DNA of 46,271 nt from Nitrincola sp. A-D6. GTDB lineage: Bacteria > Pseudomonadota > Gammaproteobacteria > Pseudomonadales > Balneatricaceae. The stretch is taken from assembly GCF_000764495.1 (NCBI RefSeq), contig NZ_JRLB01000054.1:1-46271 (forward strand), given 5' to 3'. Under the pieces are notes generated by a model. It made no database searches. It was not told the DNA's origin and was given only the letters and a program-made list of their open reading frames with translations. How positions within the stretch are numbered: the first letter of the stretch is position 1; every line of letters starts with the position of its first letter. This document shows, one piece after another, positions 19,462 to 27,969 of the stretch. The translations under genes and the position numbers were made by a program.

Positions 19462-19565
19462 CCCATAAATAATGGGTATGCGAAGGTTGTTAGCTGTTTG
19501 CTAACAACGAATAACTATAAGGTAAGTCGGAACCGCTGTGGCGGATCGAGACTTAACGAGTTAAG
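19462..19565 (+). promoter_or_regulatory. Structured rplM leader (candidate L13 autoregulatory element)
   Basis: Four stems follow the -10 box. They are CCCAT/ATGGG (19462-19476), a perfect 8-base stem TTGTTAGC/GCTAACAA (19487-19507), CCGC/GCGG (19533-19544) and CTTAA/TTAAG (19552-19565), the last overlapping the AAGGTG ribosome site. L13 represses its own operon through the rplM leader in E. coli, so this is a plausible equivalent. The fold is read by eye only. Confidence 0.5.
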
Positions 19566-19577
19566 GTGAAACTACCA

Positions 19578-20009
19578 ATGAAAACTACTGTTAGCACTAA
19601 GCCAGCCGAAGTAAAGCGCGACTGGTATGTTGTTGATGCAGAGGGTAAAACCCTGGGTCGTCTGGCAACTGAAATTGCACGCCGTCTGCGTGGCAAGCAT
19701 AAGCCGGAATTTACACCGCACGTCGATACTGGTGACTACATTGTTGTGGTTAACGCTGAAAAGGTTCATGTAACCGGTAACAAGCGTAATGACAAAATGT
19801 ACTACCGTCACACTGGATTCCCGGGTGGTCTTAAAGAAGCTAACTTCAATAAGATGATCCAGACCTTCCCAGAGCGCACCATTGAGTTGGCTGTTAAAGG
19901 CATGTTGCCTAAAGGTCCGCTGGGTCGCTCTATGTACTCGAAGCTGAAAGTCTACGCGGGTAAAGAGCATCCGCATCAGGCTCAGCAACCTCAAGAACTG
20001 AATATCTAA
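19578..20009 (+). CDS. rplM: 50S ribosomal protein L13
   Basis: This is a 143-residue L13. The sequence [20 protein letters not shown], the [15 protein letters not shown] segment and the [20 protein letters not shown] region are the conserved core. The start at ATG 19578 gives the usual MKT N-terminus and has AAGGTG 9 bases upstream; an in-frame GTG at 19566 lies inside that ribosome site. L13 is an early assembly protein of the large subunit and precedes rpsI, with 13 bases between them. Confidence 0.97.
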   Translation: MKTTVSTKPAEVKRDWYVVDAEGKTLGRLATEIARRLRGKHKPEFTPHVDTGDYIVVVNAEKVHVTGNKRNDKMYYRHTGFPGGLKEANFNKMIQTFPERTIELAVKGMLPKGPLGRSMYSKLKVYAGKEHPHQAQQPQELNI

Positions 20010-20022
20010 GGGGAAGGCGAAT

Positions 20023-20415
20023 ATGTCTATTACTCAGTATTACGGCACAGGCCGTCGTAAAACCTCAACTGCACGCGTATTCTTGCGTCCAGGTACAGGT
20101 AAAGTCACTATCAATCAGCGTACCATGGAAAACTACTTTGGTCGTGAAACAGCGCGCATGATCGTGATGCAGCCGCTCGAACTGACTGGCAATAAAGATA
20201 AATTTGATCTCTACGTTACGGTTGCTGGTGGCGGCGGTTTCGGTCAGGCTGGTGCGATTCGCCACGGTATCACCCGTGCGCTGATGGAGTATGATGAAAC
20301 TCTGCGCCCTGTGTTGCGTGAAGCTGGTTTCGTAACGCGTGATTCACGTATGGTTGAACGTAAGAAAGTCGGTCTGCGTAAAGCACGTAAGCGTCCTCAG
20401 TTCTCCAAACGTTAA
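20023..20415 (+). CDS. rpsI: 30S ribosomal protein S9
   Basis: This is a 130-residue S9. It begins with [19 protein letters not shown] and ends with the basic tail [14 protein letters not shown], whose final Lys-Arg reaches the P-site tRNA. Length is identical to E. coli S9. It is cotranscribed with rplM and ends at a strong terminator. Confidence 0.98.
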   Translation: MSITQYYGTGRRKTSTARVFLRPGTGKVTINQRTMENYFGRETARMIVMQPLELTGNKDKFDLYVTVAGGGGFGQAGAIRHGITRALMEYDETLRPVLREAGFVTRDSRMVERKKVGLRKARKRPQFSKR

Positions 20416-20440
20416 GTTTCGTCAACTTCGGTTGTTCGAG

Positions 20441-20477
20441 AAAAACCCGGTCTGCTCAAAGTGGCCCGGGTTTTTTT
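20441..20477 (+). terminator. Rho-independent terminator after rpsI
   Basis: AAAAACCCGG (20441-20450) pairs with CCGGGTTTTT (20466-20475), followed by more T. The loop is 15 bases. It ends the rplM-rpsI transcript. Confidence 0.9.
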
Positions 20478-20722
20478 ATGTACAGGATGTACGATATGCC
20501 GCGGGCGCATGGCGAGTGCAGAGCGGGTGCGAAACAGGCATGGTGCATGTTTTCAGCATTATTAGAAGTAATAGCCTAAGGTCGGTAGGTTTTTACCTTG
20601 TATAAATTAGGTATTTTCTTTAATATTTGCGCCATTTGAAGAATTCAATTCTTGGGTTTAATGACTGGCGGCTGAGTTGGGTAATTTTTGCCCGAAAAGC
20701 TGAATGAGTGGAGATAAAATTA
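20478..20722 (+). other. petABC upstream region
   Basis: No gene is seen between the rpsI terminator and petA. The promoter of petABC should lie here. The only candidate is TTGAAG at 20636-20641 with TTAATG at 20658-20663, a weak match with 16-base spacing. A small GGTAGGTTTTTACC stem lies at about 20584-20597. Confidence 0.4.
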
Positions 20723-21319
20723 ATGAGCAATGACGGCGTGAATAAAGGTCGGCGTCGGCTTCTTCTAGGTGCCACTACTGCCTTGGGTGCAGTGGGTGCT
20801 GTTGGGGTGGCTGTGCCGTTTGTAGCGTCCTGGAATCCGAGCGCAAAAGCCAGAGCAGCGGGCGCACCTGTTCGCGCTGACGTAAGTAAGCTGGAGCCAG
20901 GTCAGCAAATGATCGTTGAATGGCGTGGACGTCCTGTATGGGTCGTGCGTCGTACCGATCAAGGTTTAGCAGATTTGCCTTCTCTGAATGATCGATTAGC
21001 CGATCCAGAGTCAAATCGCTCAGAACAGCCTGAATACATACCTAAAACCCCCGAACGTGCGATACGTCCAGAGTATGCAGTTGTGATTGGTATCTGTACG
21101 CATTTGGGATGTTCACCAACCTATCGTCCGGAAATTGCACCAGCTGATTTAGGTGAGAACTGGTTAGGCGGTTTCTTCTGTCCGTGTCACGGTTCGCGTT
21201 TTGACCTTTCAGGTCGTGTGTTCCGCTCACAGCCGGCACCCACCAATCTGGTTATCCCACCTCATGCGTATCTGGATGACAACACCCTGATAATTGGTAT
21301 AGATCCGGAGGAAGTATAA
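20723..21319 (+). CDS. petA: Rieske iron-sulfur subunit of cytochrome bc1
   Basis: This is the ubiquinol:cytochrome c reductase iron-sulfur subunit, about 198 residues. It has a Tat-type signal (GRRRLLLGATTAL) whose helix also anchors it in the membrane. The 2Fe-2S cluster ligands are CTHLGCSP and CPCHGSRFD. I use ATG 20723 with GGAG nine bases upstream, not the GTG at 20708. It receives electrons from ubiquinol at the Qo site and passes them to cytochrome c1. It is first of a tightly coupled petABC operon, with its stop overlapping the petB start (TAATG). Confidence 0.96.
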   Translation: MSNDGVNKGRRRLLLGATTALGAVGAVGVAVPFVASWNPSAKARAAGAPVRADVSKLEPGQQMIVEWRGRPVWVVRRTDQGLADLPSLNDRLADPESNRSEQPEYIPKTPERAIRPEYAVVIGICTHLGCSPTYRPEIAPADLGENWLGGFFCPCHGSRFDLSGRVFRSQPAPTNLVIPPHAYLDDNTLIIGIDPEEV

Positions 21320-22575
21320 TGGCTGGTCATCGTAATAAAGGTAATCCGGGCTTGATGGGGTGGATCGATGATCGTTTCCCAGCAACAGCCATGTGGGAAG
21401 ACCATCTTTCCAAATACTATGCACCTAAAAACTTTAACTTCTGGTACTTTTTTGGCTCATTGGCACTGCTGGTGCTGGTCAACCAGATAGTAACCGGAAT
21501 CTGGCTGACAATGAGCTATAACCCGTCAGCTGATGGTGCTTTTGCGTCGCTTGAATACATCATGCGTGATGTAGAATATGGCTGGTTGCTGCGTTATATG
21601 CACTCAACCGGTGCGTCAGCCTTCTTTGTGGTTGTATATCTGCATATGTTCCGTGGCATGATGTATGGATCGTATAGAAAGCCGCGTGAGTTGGTGTGGA
21701 TCTTCGGTATGACCATCTATCTTGCGTTGATGGCTGAAGCCTTTATGGGCTATCTGCTACCTTGGGGACAGATGTCTTATTGGGGCGCTCAGGTTATTAT
21801 CTCGCTGTTTGGTGCAATTCCGGTTATAGGGCCAGATCTGCAACAGTGGATACGTGGTGACTATCTGATTTCGGGTATCACTCTGAACCGTTTCTTTGCC
21901 CTGCATGTGGTTGCTCTGCCGATAGTGCTTCTGGCGCTGGTTGTGCTGCATATTATTGCACTGCACGAAGTGGGTTCAAACAATCCAGATGGGATTGAGA
22001 TCAAGGATAATCTTGATGAAAACGGTATACCTAAAGACGGTATTCCTTTCCACCCCTACTACTCAGTGAAAGATCTGGTGGGCGTTGGCGTGTTCCTGTT
22101 TGTTTTCTCTGTGGTGGTGTTCTGGTTCCCGGAAGGGGGTGGTTATTTCATTGAAAAACCAAACTTTGAACCTGCAAACGCACTGAAAACACCTGATCAT
22201 ATTGCTCCTGTTTGGTACTTCACTGCTTTCTACGCCATGTTGCGTGCAGTAACCTTCAGTATCTTTGGTCTGGATGCGAAGTTCTGGGGGGTAGTAGTCA
22301 TGGGTGCAGCGATCGCTATACTCTTCGTACTGCCTTGGCTGGATCGTAGTCCGGTAAAATCCATGCGCTATAAAGGCTGGATAAGCAAAGTGTTCCTGGC
22401 AATACTGGCTATCAGTTTCGTGATTCTGAGTATACTGGGTGTATTGCCTGCGACTGATGCTCGTACGATGGTAGCTCAGATCTGTACAGTGCTGTATTTC
22501 GCTTATTTCCTTCTGATGCCTTTCTACACCAGAATGGAAAGCACTAAACCGGTTCCGCAAAGGGTGACAGGCTGA
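21319..22575 (+). CDS. petB: Cytochrome b subunit of bc1 complex
   Basis: This is a 418-residue full-length cytochrome b with about eight membrane helices. Visible landmarks are the haem-ligand helices RYMHSTGASAFFVVVYLHMF and FFALHVVALPIVLLALVVLH, the Qo-site GYLLPWGQMSYWGAQVI, and the PEWY-like position, here APVWYF. Each of the paired His ligands is present. It forms the quinone-oxidising and quinone-reducing sites. It overlaps petC by one base (TGATG). Confidence 0.96.
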   Translation: MAGHRNKGNPGLMGWIDDRFPATAMWEDHLSKYYAPKNFNFWYFFGSLALLVLVNQIVTGIWLTMSYNPSADGAFASLEYIMRDVEYGWLLRYMHSTGASAFFVVVYLHMFRGMMYGSYRKPRELVWIFGMTIYLALMAEAFMGYLLPWGQMSYWGAQVIISLFGAIPVIGPDLQQWIRGDYLISGITLNRFFALHVVALPIVLLALVVLHIIALHEVGSNNPDGIEIKDNLDENGIPKDGIPFHPYYSVKDLVGVGVFLFVFSVVVFWFPEGGGYFIEKPNFEPANALKTPDHIAPVWYFTAFYAMLRAVTFSIFGLDAKFWGVVVMGAAIAILFVLPWLDRSPVKSMRYKGWISKVFLAILAISFVILSILGVLPATDARTMVAQICTVLYFAYFLLMPFYTRMESTKPVPQRVTG

Positions 22576-23351
22576 TGAAAAAATATCTAATTGCATTATT
22601 GATGGTGTGTTTCCCGGCGCTAGCTATAGCGGCTGGTGGTGCAGCCTACCCCATGGACACATTTAAGGCTGATCTGAAAAATCAGGAATCCTTGCAGCGC
22701 GGTATGGGGCTGTTTGTTAACCGTTGCATGGGTTGTCATTCTATGGAATATCAGCGCTTTGCCCGTTCGGGTGAAGATATAGGTATTCCAGATGACCTGA
22801 TGGAAGAGTATCTGATTCTGGGTGAGCAGGGCATTAATGACCAGATGACTATCTCTATGGATAAGGATGATGCTGAAGGTTGGTTTGGTGCGCCGCCTCC
22901 TGACCTGTCACTGGAAGCGCGCCTTCGCGGTGGTGAGTGGATATATAACTATCTGCGTACTTTCTATCGTGATGATGCGGCCAGGTTTGGTGTGAATAAC
23001 GCTGTATTTGCTGATGTGGGTATGCCTAATGTATTGGAAGACCTTCAGGGTGTGGTAGTGAACCATTGCACCCATGAAGAGCTTTTGGCACGCGGTGGTT
23101 TTACCGGTACATTGGATCCGCTGACGGGTACGCGAAGCGGTCAGTGTTTGCAGGTTCAAGCGGGAACAGGCAGTATGACACCGGTGGAATTTGATCAGGC
23201 AATGTACGATCTGACCAACTACATGACCTATGTGGGTGAGCCATCAAAGCTTCAGGCACATCGTATTGGTACTTATGTACTGATTTTTCTGGTGATCTTC
23301 ACCTTCGTGGCTTACTTGCTCAAGCGTGAATACTGGAGAGATATACATTAA
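22575..23351 (+). CDS. petC: Cytochrome c1
   Basis: This 258-residue protein has a cleavable signal peptide (LIALLMVCFPALAIA). It has one c-type haem motif CMGCH near residue 53, followed by the YQRFARSG conserved stretch. The axial Met candidate lies in the TNYMTYVGEP region. A C-terminal membrane anchor (IGTYVLIFLVIFTFVAYLL) holds it in the inner membrane facing the periplasm. It is the last gene of petABC. Confidence 0.95.
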   Translation: MKKYLIALLMVCFPALAIAAGGAAYPMDTFKADLKNQESLQRGMGLFVNRCMGCHSMEYQRFARSGEDIGIPDDLMEEYLILGEQGINDQMTISMDKDDAEGWFGAPPPDLSLEARLRGGEWIYNYLRTFYRDDAARFGVNNAVFADVGMPNVLEDLQGVVVNHCTHEELLARGGFTGTLDPLTGTRSGQCLQVQAGTGSMTPVEFDQAMYDLTNYMTYVGEPSKLQAHRIGTYVLIFLVIFTFVAYLLKREYWRDIH

Positions 23352-23370
23352 ACCTGAATGTATTCAGGTT
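23351..23370 (+). repeat. Perfect stem right after petC
   Basis: AACCTGAA (23351-23358) and TTCAGGTT (23363-23370) form an 8-base stem with loop TGTA, beginning at the last base of the stop codon. It may help stabilise the 3' end upstream of the real terminator. Confidence 0.45.
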
Positions 23371-23377
23371 AAGTCAG

Positions 23378-23409
23378 CTACGCGGCCACTTAGGGTCGCG
23401 TAGTTTTTT
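23378..23409 (+). terminator. Terminator between petC and sspA
   Basis: CTACGCG (23378-23384) and CGCGTAG (23397-23403) form a stem followed by TTTTTT. It separates petABC from sspAB, although some read-through to sspA is possible. Confidence 0.82.
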
Positions 23410-23442
23410 GTTTTTTGATCCCTGTAACAAAGAGGTACCTCA

Positions 23443-24075
23443 ATGGGAGTGGTAGCAAAACGTTCTTCCATGACTTTCTTTTCAGACGGTGATGACCACT
23501 ACAGCCATCGTGTACGTATTGTGCTGGCTGAGAAGGGTGTAGCAGTTGATATTGTGGACTGTAAAGTTGATGACATGCCTGAAGATGTAGCAGGGCTGAA
23601 TCCCTACAATACTCTGCCCACTTTGCTGGACAGAGATCTTGTATTGTATGAACCGGGCGTGATGATGGAATACCTCGATGAGCGTTTTCCTCACCCGCCA
23701 TTATTGCCGGTATATCCTGTTGCCCGTGCTGATAGCCGGCTGTATATCTACCGTATTCAGCGTGACTGGTGTGGCTATGCTGATACGATTCTGACTGGTA
23801 CAGCTGATCCTGAGAAGATAGAATTTTGTCGTAAAGAATTACGTGATAGTTTGGTATCTATCTCGCCAATTTTTACAGAAAAACCCTATTTTATGAGTGA
23901 TGAGTTTACTTTGGTAGACTGCTGTATCGCTCCTCTATTGTGGCGTTTGCCTGTAATGGGGATTGAGCTGCCTCAGTCACAGTGCGCGCCATTACTATCC
24001 TATATGAAGCGCATTTTTGAGCGTGAAGCTTTTCAGACAAGCTTATCTGAAGCTGAAAAAGAGATGCGTGATTAA
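23443..24075 (+). CDS. sspA: Stringent starvation protein A
   Basis: This 210-residue glutathione-transferase-like protein binds RNA polymerase and alters transcription in stationary phase. The N-terminal thioredoxin-like half reads SMTFFSDGDDHYSHRVRIVL, and the family stretch EPGVMMEYLDERFPHPPLLP lies around residue 67. The C-terminal helical domain contains FTLVDCCIAPLLWRLP. Like other SspA it lacks the catalytic Ser/Tyr/Cys pattern of active glutathione transferases. A ribosome site AGAGGT precedes the start. It is paired with sspB. Confidence 0.95.
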   Translation: MGVVAKRSSMTFFSDGDDHYSHRVRIVLAEKGVAVDIVDCKVDDMPEDVAGLNPYNTLPTLLDRDLVLYEPGVMMEYLDERFPHPPLLPVYPVARADSRLYIYRIQRDWCGYADTILTGTADPEKIEFCRKELRDSLVSISPIFTEKPYFMSDEFTLVDCCIAPLLWRLPVMGIELPQSQCAPLLSYMKRIFEREAFQTSLSEAEKEMRD

Positions 24076-24108
24076 TAAAATCAAGTTATGTGAGATGGTG
24101 GATTTTTC

Positions 24109-24555
24109 ATGACCATGACACCGAGTCGTTCTTATTTACTCAGTGCGTTGCACCAGTGGATAACGGATAATGATCTTACGCCCTATCTGGCTGTAGATGC
24201 CAGGGTGCAGGGTGTCATGGTGCCTGAGCAGTTTACTTTGGATGATCAGCTGGTGCTGAATATCAGTTATTCAGCCGTACAGCAGTTGAATATTGATCAG
24301 GATGGCGTATCGTTTAATGCACGCTTTGGTGGTGTGCCCATGAATGTGTTCATTCCATTGGCGGCTGCCCTGGCAATTTATGCAAAGGAAAATGGTCAGG
24401 GTATGGGGTTTGGTATGGAACCCGGTGCTGAAGATTTAATGCAGTTGGCTGAGCAGCCACCTGAGCCTCCAACACCATCACCCAGTGGTCCGGTATCAGT
24501 TGGTAAAAAAGGGACAACTTCCAAGTCCAGAACAAAACTTAAAGTAGTTAAATAA
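24109..24555 (+). CDS. sspB: SspB, ClpXP adaptor for ssrA-tagged proteins
   Basis: This 148-residue protein delivers ssrA-tagged substrates to ClpXP. The compact substrate-binding domain occupies the first 110 residues, with FNARFGGVPMNVFIPLAAAL typical of the fold. A flexible proline- and serine-rich linker follows, and then the ClpX-binding tail TKLKVVK, which matches the E. coli XB motif ending LRVVK. The linker is shorter than in E. coli (165 residues). It follows sspA by 33 bases. Confidence 0.93.
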   Translation: MTMTPSRSYLLSALHQWITDNDLTPYLAVDARVQGVMVPEQFTLDDQLVLNISYSAVQQLNIDQDGVSFNARFGGVPMNVFIPLAAALAIYAKENGQGMGFGMEPGAEDLMQLAEQPPEPPTPSPSGPVSVGKKGTTSKSRTKLKVVK

Positions 24556-24566
24556 ATCATGTAGTT

Positions 24567-24595
24567 ACGACGGCCAGATTCTGTCTGGCTGTCGT
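24567..24595. terminator. Hairpin between convergent sspB and dolP
   Basis: ACGACGGCCAGA (24567-24578) pairs with TCTGGCTGTCGT (24584-24595) with one wobble pair and loop TTCTG. There is no strong T-tract on either side, so termination efficiency is uncertain, but its place between two converging genes suits a two-way stop. Confidence 0.55.
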
Positions 24596-24602
24596 ATGCT
24601 CT

Positions 24603-25169
24603 TCAGATATATTCGAACACCTTCACTATCCGGTTAACACCCACGATATTGCGTACAACCTCAACTGCAAGTTCCCCTTCCTGTTGTGTAATCAAACCCA
24701 TTAGATACACAGTACCATTCTCCGATACTACTTTGATGCGCATGCCATGGGTGCGATTATCCGCGAGTAATTGAGCTTTGACGCGTCCGGTCAGGTAAGT
24801 ATCATTAGCGCGTATCATTAGCGAGGTGGGTCCAGCAATTTCCAGCTCGTTATGGATTTTACGCACTTCGCGGATTTGATTAACGACTTCAGTAGCCTCA
24901 GACTTGGTACGCTCATCGGGAATCTGTCCTGTCAGTAATACCTGGCCGTTAAAGCTGTGAACGTTGATATTGGACTGTGACAGGGCTGGGGAGCCTTTGT
25001 TGATGTTCACTTTGGCTTTGAACTCAATGCTATTGTCTTCGATATAGTTTCCTATTGTTCGGCGCCCTTCATTTTCCTCAATGGGGGTTTCGCGTGTTGA
25101 GCTGACTAGCATTGAGCAGCCACTGAGAATAAATACAGAAGTCATTAATACAAGCATAAGCTTTTTCAT
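24603..25169 (-). CDS. dolP: BON-domain outer-membrane lipoprotein DolP (YraP)
   Basis: This 188-residue lipoprotein has signal FILSGC giving Cys18 as the lipid site. Two BON domains follow, about residues 48-115 (IDNxIxF-type strand, FNGQVLLTGQIPDERTKSEA) and 125-188 (VKAQLLADN and NGTVYLMGLITQQEGELAVE). In E. coli DolP sits at the outer membrane and division site, binds anionic lipid and supports envelope integrity and amidase regulation. Gene order lpoA-yraN-diaA-dolP is the same as in E. coli. The start lies 3 bases after the diaA stop. Confidence 0.92.
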   Translation of the reverse strand: MKKLMLVLMTSVFILSGCSMLVSSTRETPIEENEGRRTIGNYIEDNSIEFKAKVNINKGSPALSQSNINVHSFNGQVLLTGQIPDERTKSEATEVVNQIREVRKIHNELEIAGPTSLMIRANDTYLTGRVKAQLLADNRTHGMRIKVVSENGTVYLMGLITQQEGELAVEVVRNIVGVNRIVKVFEYI

Positions 25170-25172
25170 CGA

Positions 25173-25760
25173 TCAGGCTCCAAAAAGTTGAAAGTCTATC
25201 AAGTCGGTTAAACTGTGCAGCACCAGTAGATGTGCATGATGAACTAGTGCGTCATCCTTGCTGGGCACGCAAATTTCAGTTTCATCTGGTCTGAGTAATG
25301 CGGTCATGTTACCACCTTCTCCACCGGTGAGTGCTATGACAGTCATTTCACGGTCATGTGCAGCCTGAATGGCCTGCACCAGGCTGGCTGAGCGGCCTGT
25401 AGTCGAAATGGCCAGGAGTATATCACCTGACATGCCGATAGCCCGGATCTGCTTTGAATAGATATCTGCAAAACCACTGTCTTCAGCGATAGCACTAATG
25501 GCTGCGCTGTCTGCATTTAGTGTGATTACGGGCAGGCCAGGACGTTCCTGGCGAAAGCGGTTAATGAGTAAGGTGCCAAAATGCTGTGCCAGAGCGCCTG
25601 ATGCGCCGTTACCGGCACTGAGGATTTTATGCTCACTGATCAGGCACTGAAGAATCAGTTCGCTGGCGGCTGCGATGACCGGTGTAAACTGCTCAATGGT
25701 CTGGGCGTTTACTTCCATCGATTGATGAAATTGATTAATAATACGGTCTTCAAGTTCCAT
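25173..25760 (-). CDS. diaA: DiaA, DnaA-binding SIS-domain protein
   Basis: This is a 195-residue single SIS-domain protein. The phosphosugar-type loop reads ILSAGNGASGALAQHF (residues about 46-61), with further SIS stretches DILLAISTTGRSASLVQA and VIALTGGEGG. In E. coli DiaA is a tetramer that binds DnaA domain I and promotes timely initiation at oriC. It resembles GmhA; the neighbours yraN and lpoA upstream and dolP downstream favour DiaA. Confidence 0.88.
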   Translation of the reverse strand: MELEDRIINQFHQSMEVNAQTIEQFTPVIAAASELILQCLISEHKILSAGNGASGALAQHFGTLLINRFRQERPGLPVITLNADSAAISAIAEDSGFADIYSKQIRAIGMSGDILLAISTTGRSASLVQAIQAAHDREMTVIALTGGEGGNMTALLRPDETEICVPSKDDALVHHAHLLVLHSLTDLIDFQLFGA

Positions 25761-25783
25761 GGTACGGTTCCAGCTTGATGGCT

Positions 25784-26134
25784 TCAGTTCTGAAAGGCAT
25801 TACGATACCACAAAGGTTCGTTGTTGCCTTCAAAAGCAATGACATCAAAGCGACAGGGGTGGTTGGCCCAGTTGGGGTTGCCAGCCAGAAAGAAACGTGC
25901 GGCCTGAACAAGTTTACGTTGTTTACGCCAGTCAACTGAAGCCGCGGCACCGCCGTAAAAACTGTGCTTTCTTTGCCTGACTTCAATAAAAACTAAGTGA
26001 TCGCCATCCATCATGATCAGGTCAATTTCTCCCAGGCGACAGCGCAAATTGCGCTGTATCAATTGCAATCCCTGCGCTGTAAGCCAGGTTTCTGCATCAC
26101 GTTCGGCTTCCTTGCCGATAATTTGTCTGTCCAT
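25784..26134 (-). CDS. yraN: YraN, UPF0102 endonuclease-like protein
   Basis: This 116-residue protein has a restriction-endonuclease-like fold. The conserved pattern is GKEAERDAETWLTAQG at the start, CRLGEIDLIMMDGDHLVFIE (acidic Glu/Asp plus E-x-R positions of a nuclease-type active site) and a C-terminal CRFDVIAFEG. The family is widespread beside lpoA. Its cellular role is not defined, and DNA processing related to Holliday junctions has been suggested for relatives. The start is 3 bases after the lpoA stop. Confidence 0.88.
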   Translation of the reverse strand: MDRQIIGKEAERDAETWLTAQGLQLIQRNLRCRLGEIDLIMMDGDHLVFIEVRQRKHSFYGGAAASVDWRKQRKLVQAARFFLAGNPNWANHPCRFDVIAFEGNNEPLWYRNAFQN

Positions 26135-26137
26135 GAG

Positions 26138-27936
26138 TTACTCCGTAATGAGTTGAGGTTCTCCGTTTACAAATTTTGCCCAAACGAGAGCTCTGTTTAT
26201 CCTGCGGTTAGGTCCTAGTTTCAGGCTGCCGGTTTCGCCGTTGATTGTGCTGCCCTGATTGATGAGTTGTGGCAGGTTCTGACTTATTAAGTAGGCATCA
26301 GCACCCAGTGCATATAATCTGCCAATATCCGTGTCAGTGTTTTCACGTAACTCAAGCAAGGTGAGGCGTATAGAACTGGGTTCGGCAATTCTCCAGGGTA
26401 GATCCACAAAAGTTATACCATTCAGGTCGGTATCTCTTGATGCGCTTGCGTTGCCTTCATACACTTGTGATGTGGCCATTACCGGAATGGCTCCTGCGAA
26501 ATGATACATCAACATGGGGCGAATCAGACGGGCATCGGCTGCATCTGTGGCCATGAAAATTACGTCAGTTTCATGTTGGACATTAACACTCATACCGCTG
26601 CGTGAACGGCTTGGCATGGTGCGTGCTATTTCAGGGTCTTGGAGTAAAAGCCCCCGAACCTGCTCAGAATTGCTTTGTGAAGCTTTGAAGTTGAGTGTGG
26701 CAGTGATAGAGCCACCGCGCTGTTGGTATTCTTCACGAATGAGTTGCTCAAAACGCTGCCCGGAGCGAGTGTCACTGTGAATGATCATGCGTTACGGTAG
26801 CCGAGTTGCATAGCTTTTTGTGCCAGTGCCAGTGCTTCGTGATCGCTGGATAGGTCAAGTTGTAATGGGGGATTGTTGCCTTCCAGTGCAGGGTTTAGCG
26901 CCAGAACGGTGATTGGGTGCTCAGGATAATGAGCCAACTGATTAACAAAGTCGCGTTCCAGTGGTCCGACAATAAAACTGGCGCCTTGTATTCTTGCTGC
27001 ATGAAAAAGCTGCTCTGGTGTGCGGATGTCTGTACTGTTGAGTAATACCAGCTCTGAGTGGCTGGAGCCAGCGGCCTGCATTGCCGTAACATAGCCCTCA
27101 GTAATAATGCTGGCTATGTTGGCCAGATCTCCTGTCATAGGCAGGAACAGGGCGGTGCGTTGAACGCCAGTGGTTGGTAGTTGGATGGGCGATAATCCGG
27201 TGGCAATTTCGGCATCCAGATCCTGGGGTGGTAGTTCGGCTGCCGGATGTTGATCCCAAAGTAACTGCCAGTCGAAGAGATTTTCTTGCTGCTCTCCGGT
27301 ATCGCTGATACCTGCAACAGCAATAGCGCGTTCAAACCAGCCCTGCTCGTGGTAGTTGTTGCTTCTGTCCTCTGCGGCACTGTTGAGCTGGGCGATGCTG
27401 GCTGATGTCAGCTCGCTCCAAATCTGTGTGTGCAGGGTTTGGCGAATATTCTGATCAGTGGTCATCTGGCTGGCGGCAATCAGCTCACTGGCTGCACTGA
27501 TATAGTCCTGTAGCGCTGAAAAAGCATCTGCCCGAAGCTGATTGAGTTCAATAATTTGTTCTGTCGTCAGTTGGGGAGGAAGTTGAAGGAAATTCAGATA
27601 GCTGAGTGCTTGTTCAGGTTGATTGCTTTGCAGTGCAAGCTTTGCTTGCAAGCTGGCAACATCCAATCCTAAGCGGGCCGGAAGTCTGCGTTTGTCGATA
27701 GTTTCAAGTATACTGATGGCTTCATCGATTAGCTGATCATCTGTAAGCAGTTGTGCCGCTTCAAGTTTCAGTCTGGCTGCCTGCTCGGGCGCTGCACGTT
27801 GCGCTGAAGCGAGCAGTTGCTGCACTTGTGCATCACCGCTTGTGGGTGTAATGACTGTTGATGGCCGGGAGCTGCAGGCCGACAGCAGCAGTAAAGTCAT
27901 AATCAGGCACAACGACTGGCCTAGTTGCTTTGTCAT
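26138..27936 (-). CDS. lpoA: LpoA, lipoprotein activator of PBP1A (one frameshift)
   Basis: This outer-membrane lipoprotein reaches through the periplasm to stimulate the transpeptidase of PBP1A. The signal MTLLLLSACSS gives the lipid Cys. The N-terminal half is a helical TPR-like region rich in Leu, Ala and Gln. The C-terminal half is a periplasmic-binding-protein-like fold, with ALFLPMTGDLANIASIITEG and ASFIVGPLERDFVNQLA. At 26785-26789 the frame ends GYRNA and resumes AMIIHSDTRSG. One missing base (minus strand GCAATGATC read as GCATGATC) restores a 599-residue protein, normal for the family. Its start lies only 33 bases from the divergent rsmI start. Confidence 0.9.
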
Positions 27937-27969
27937 AAACGCGTCAATCCTTAAAAGAGAAGAACCTTC

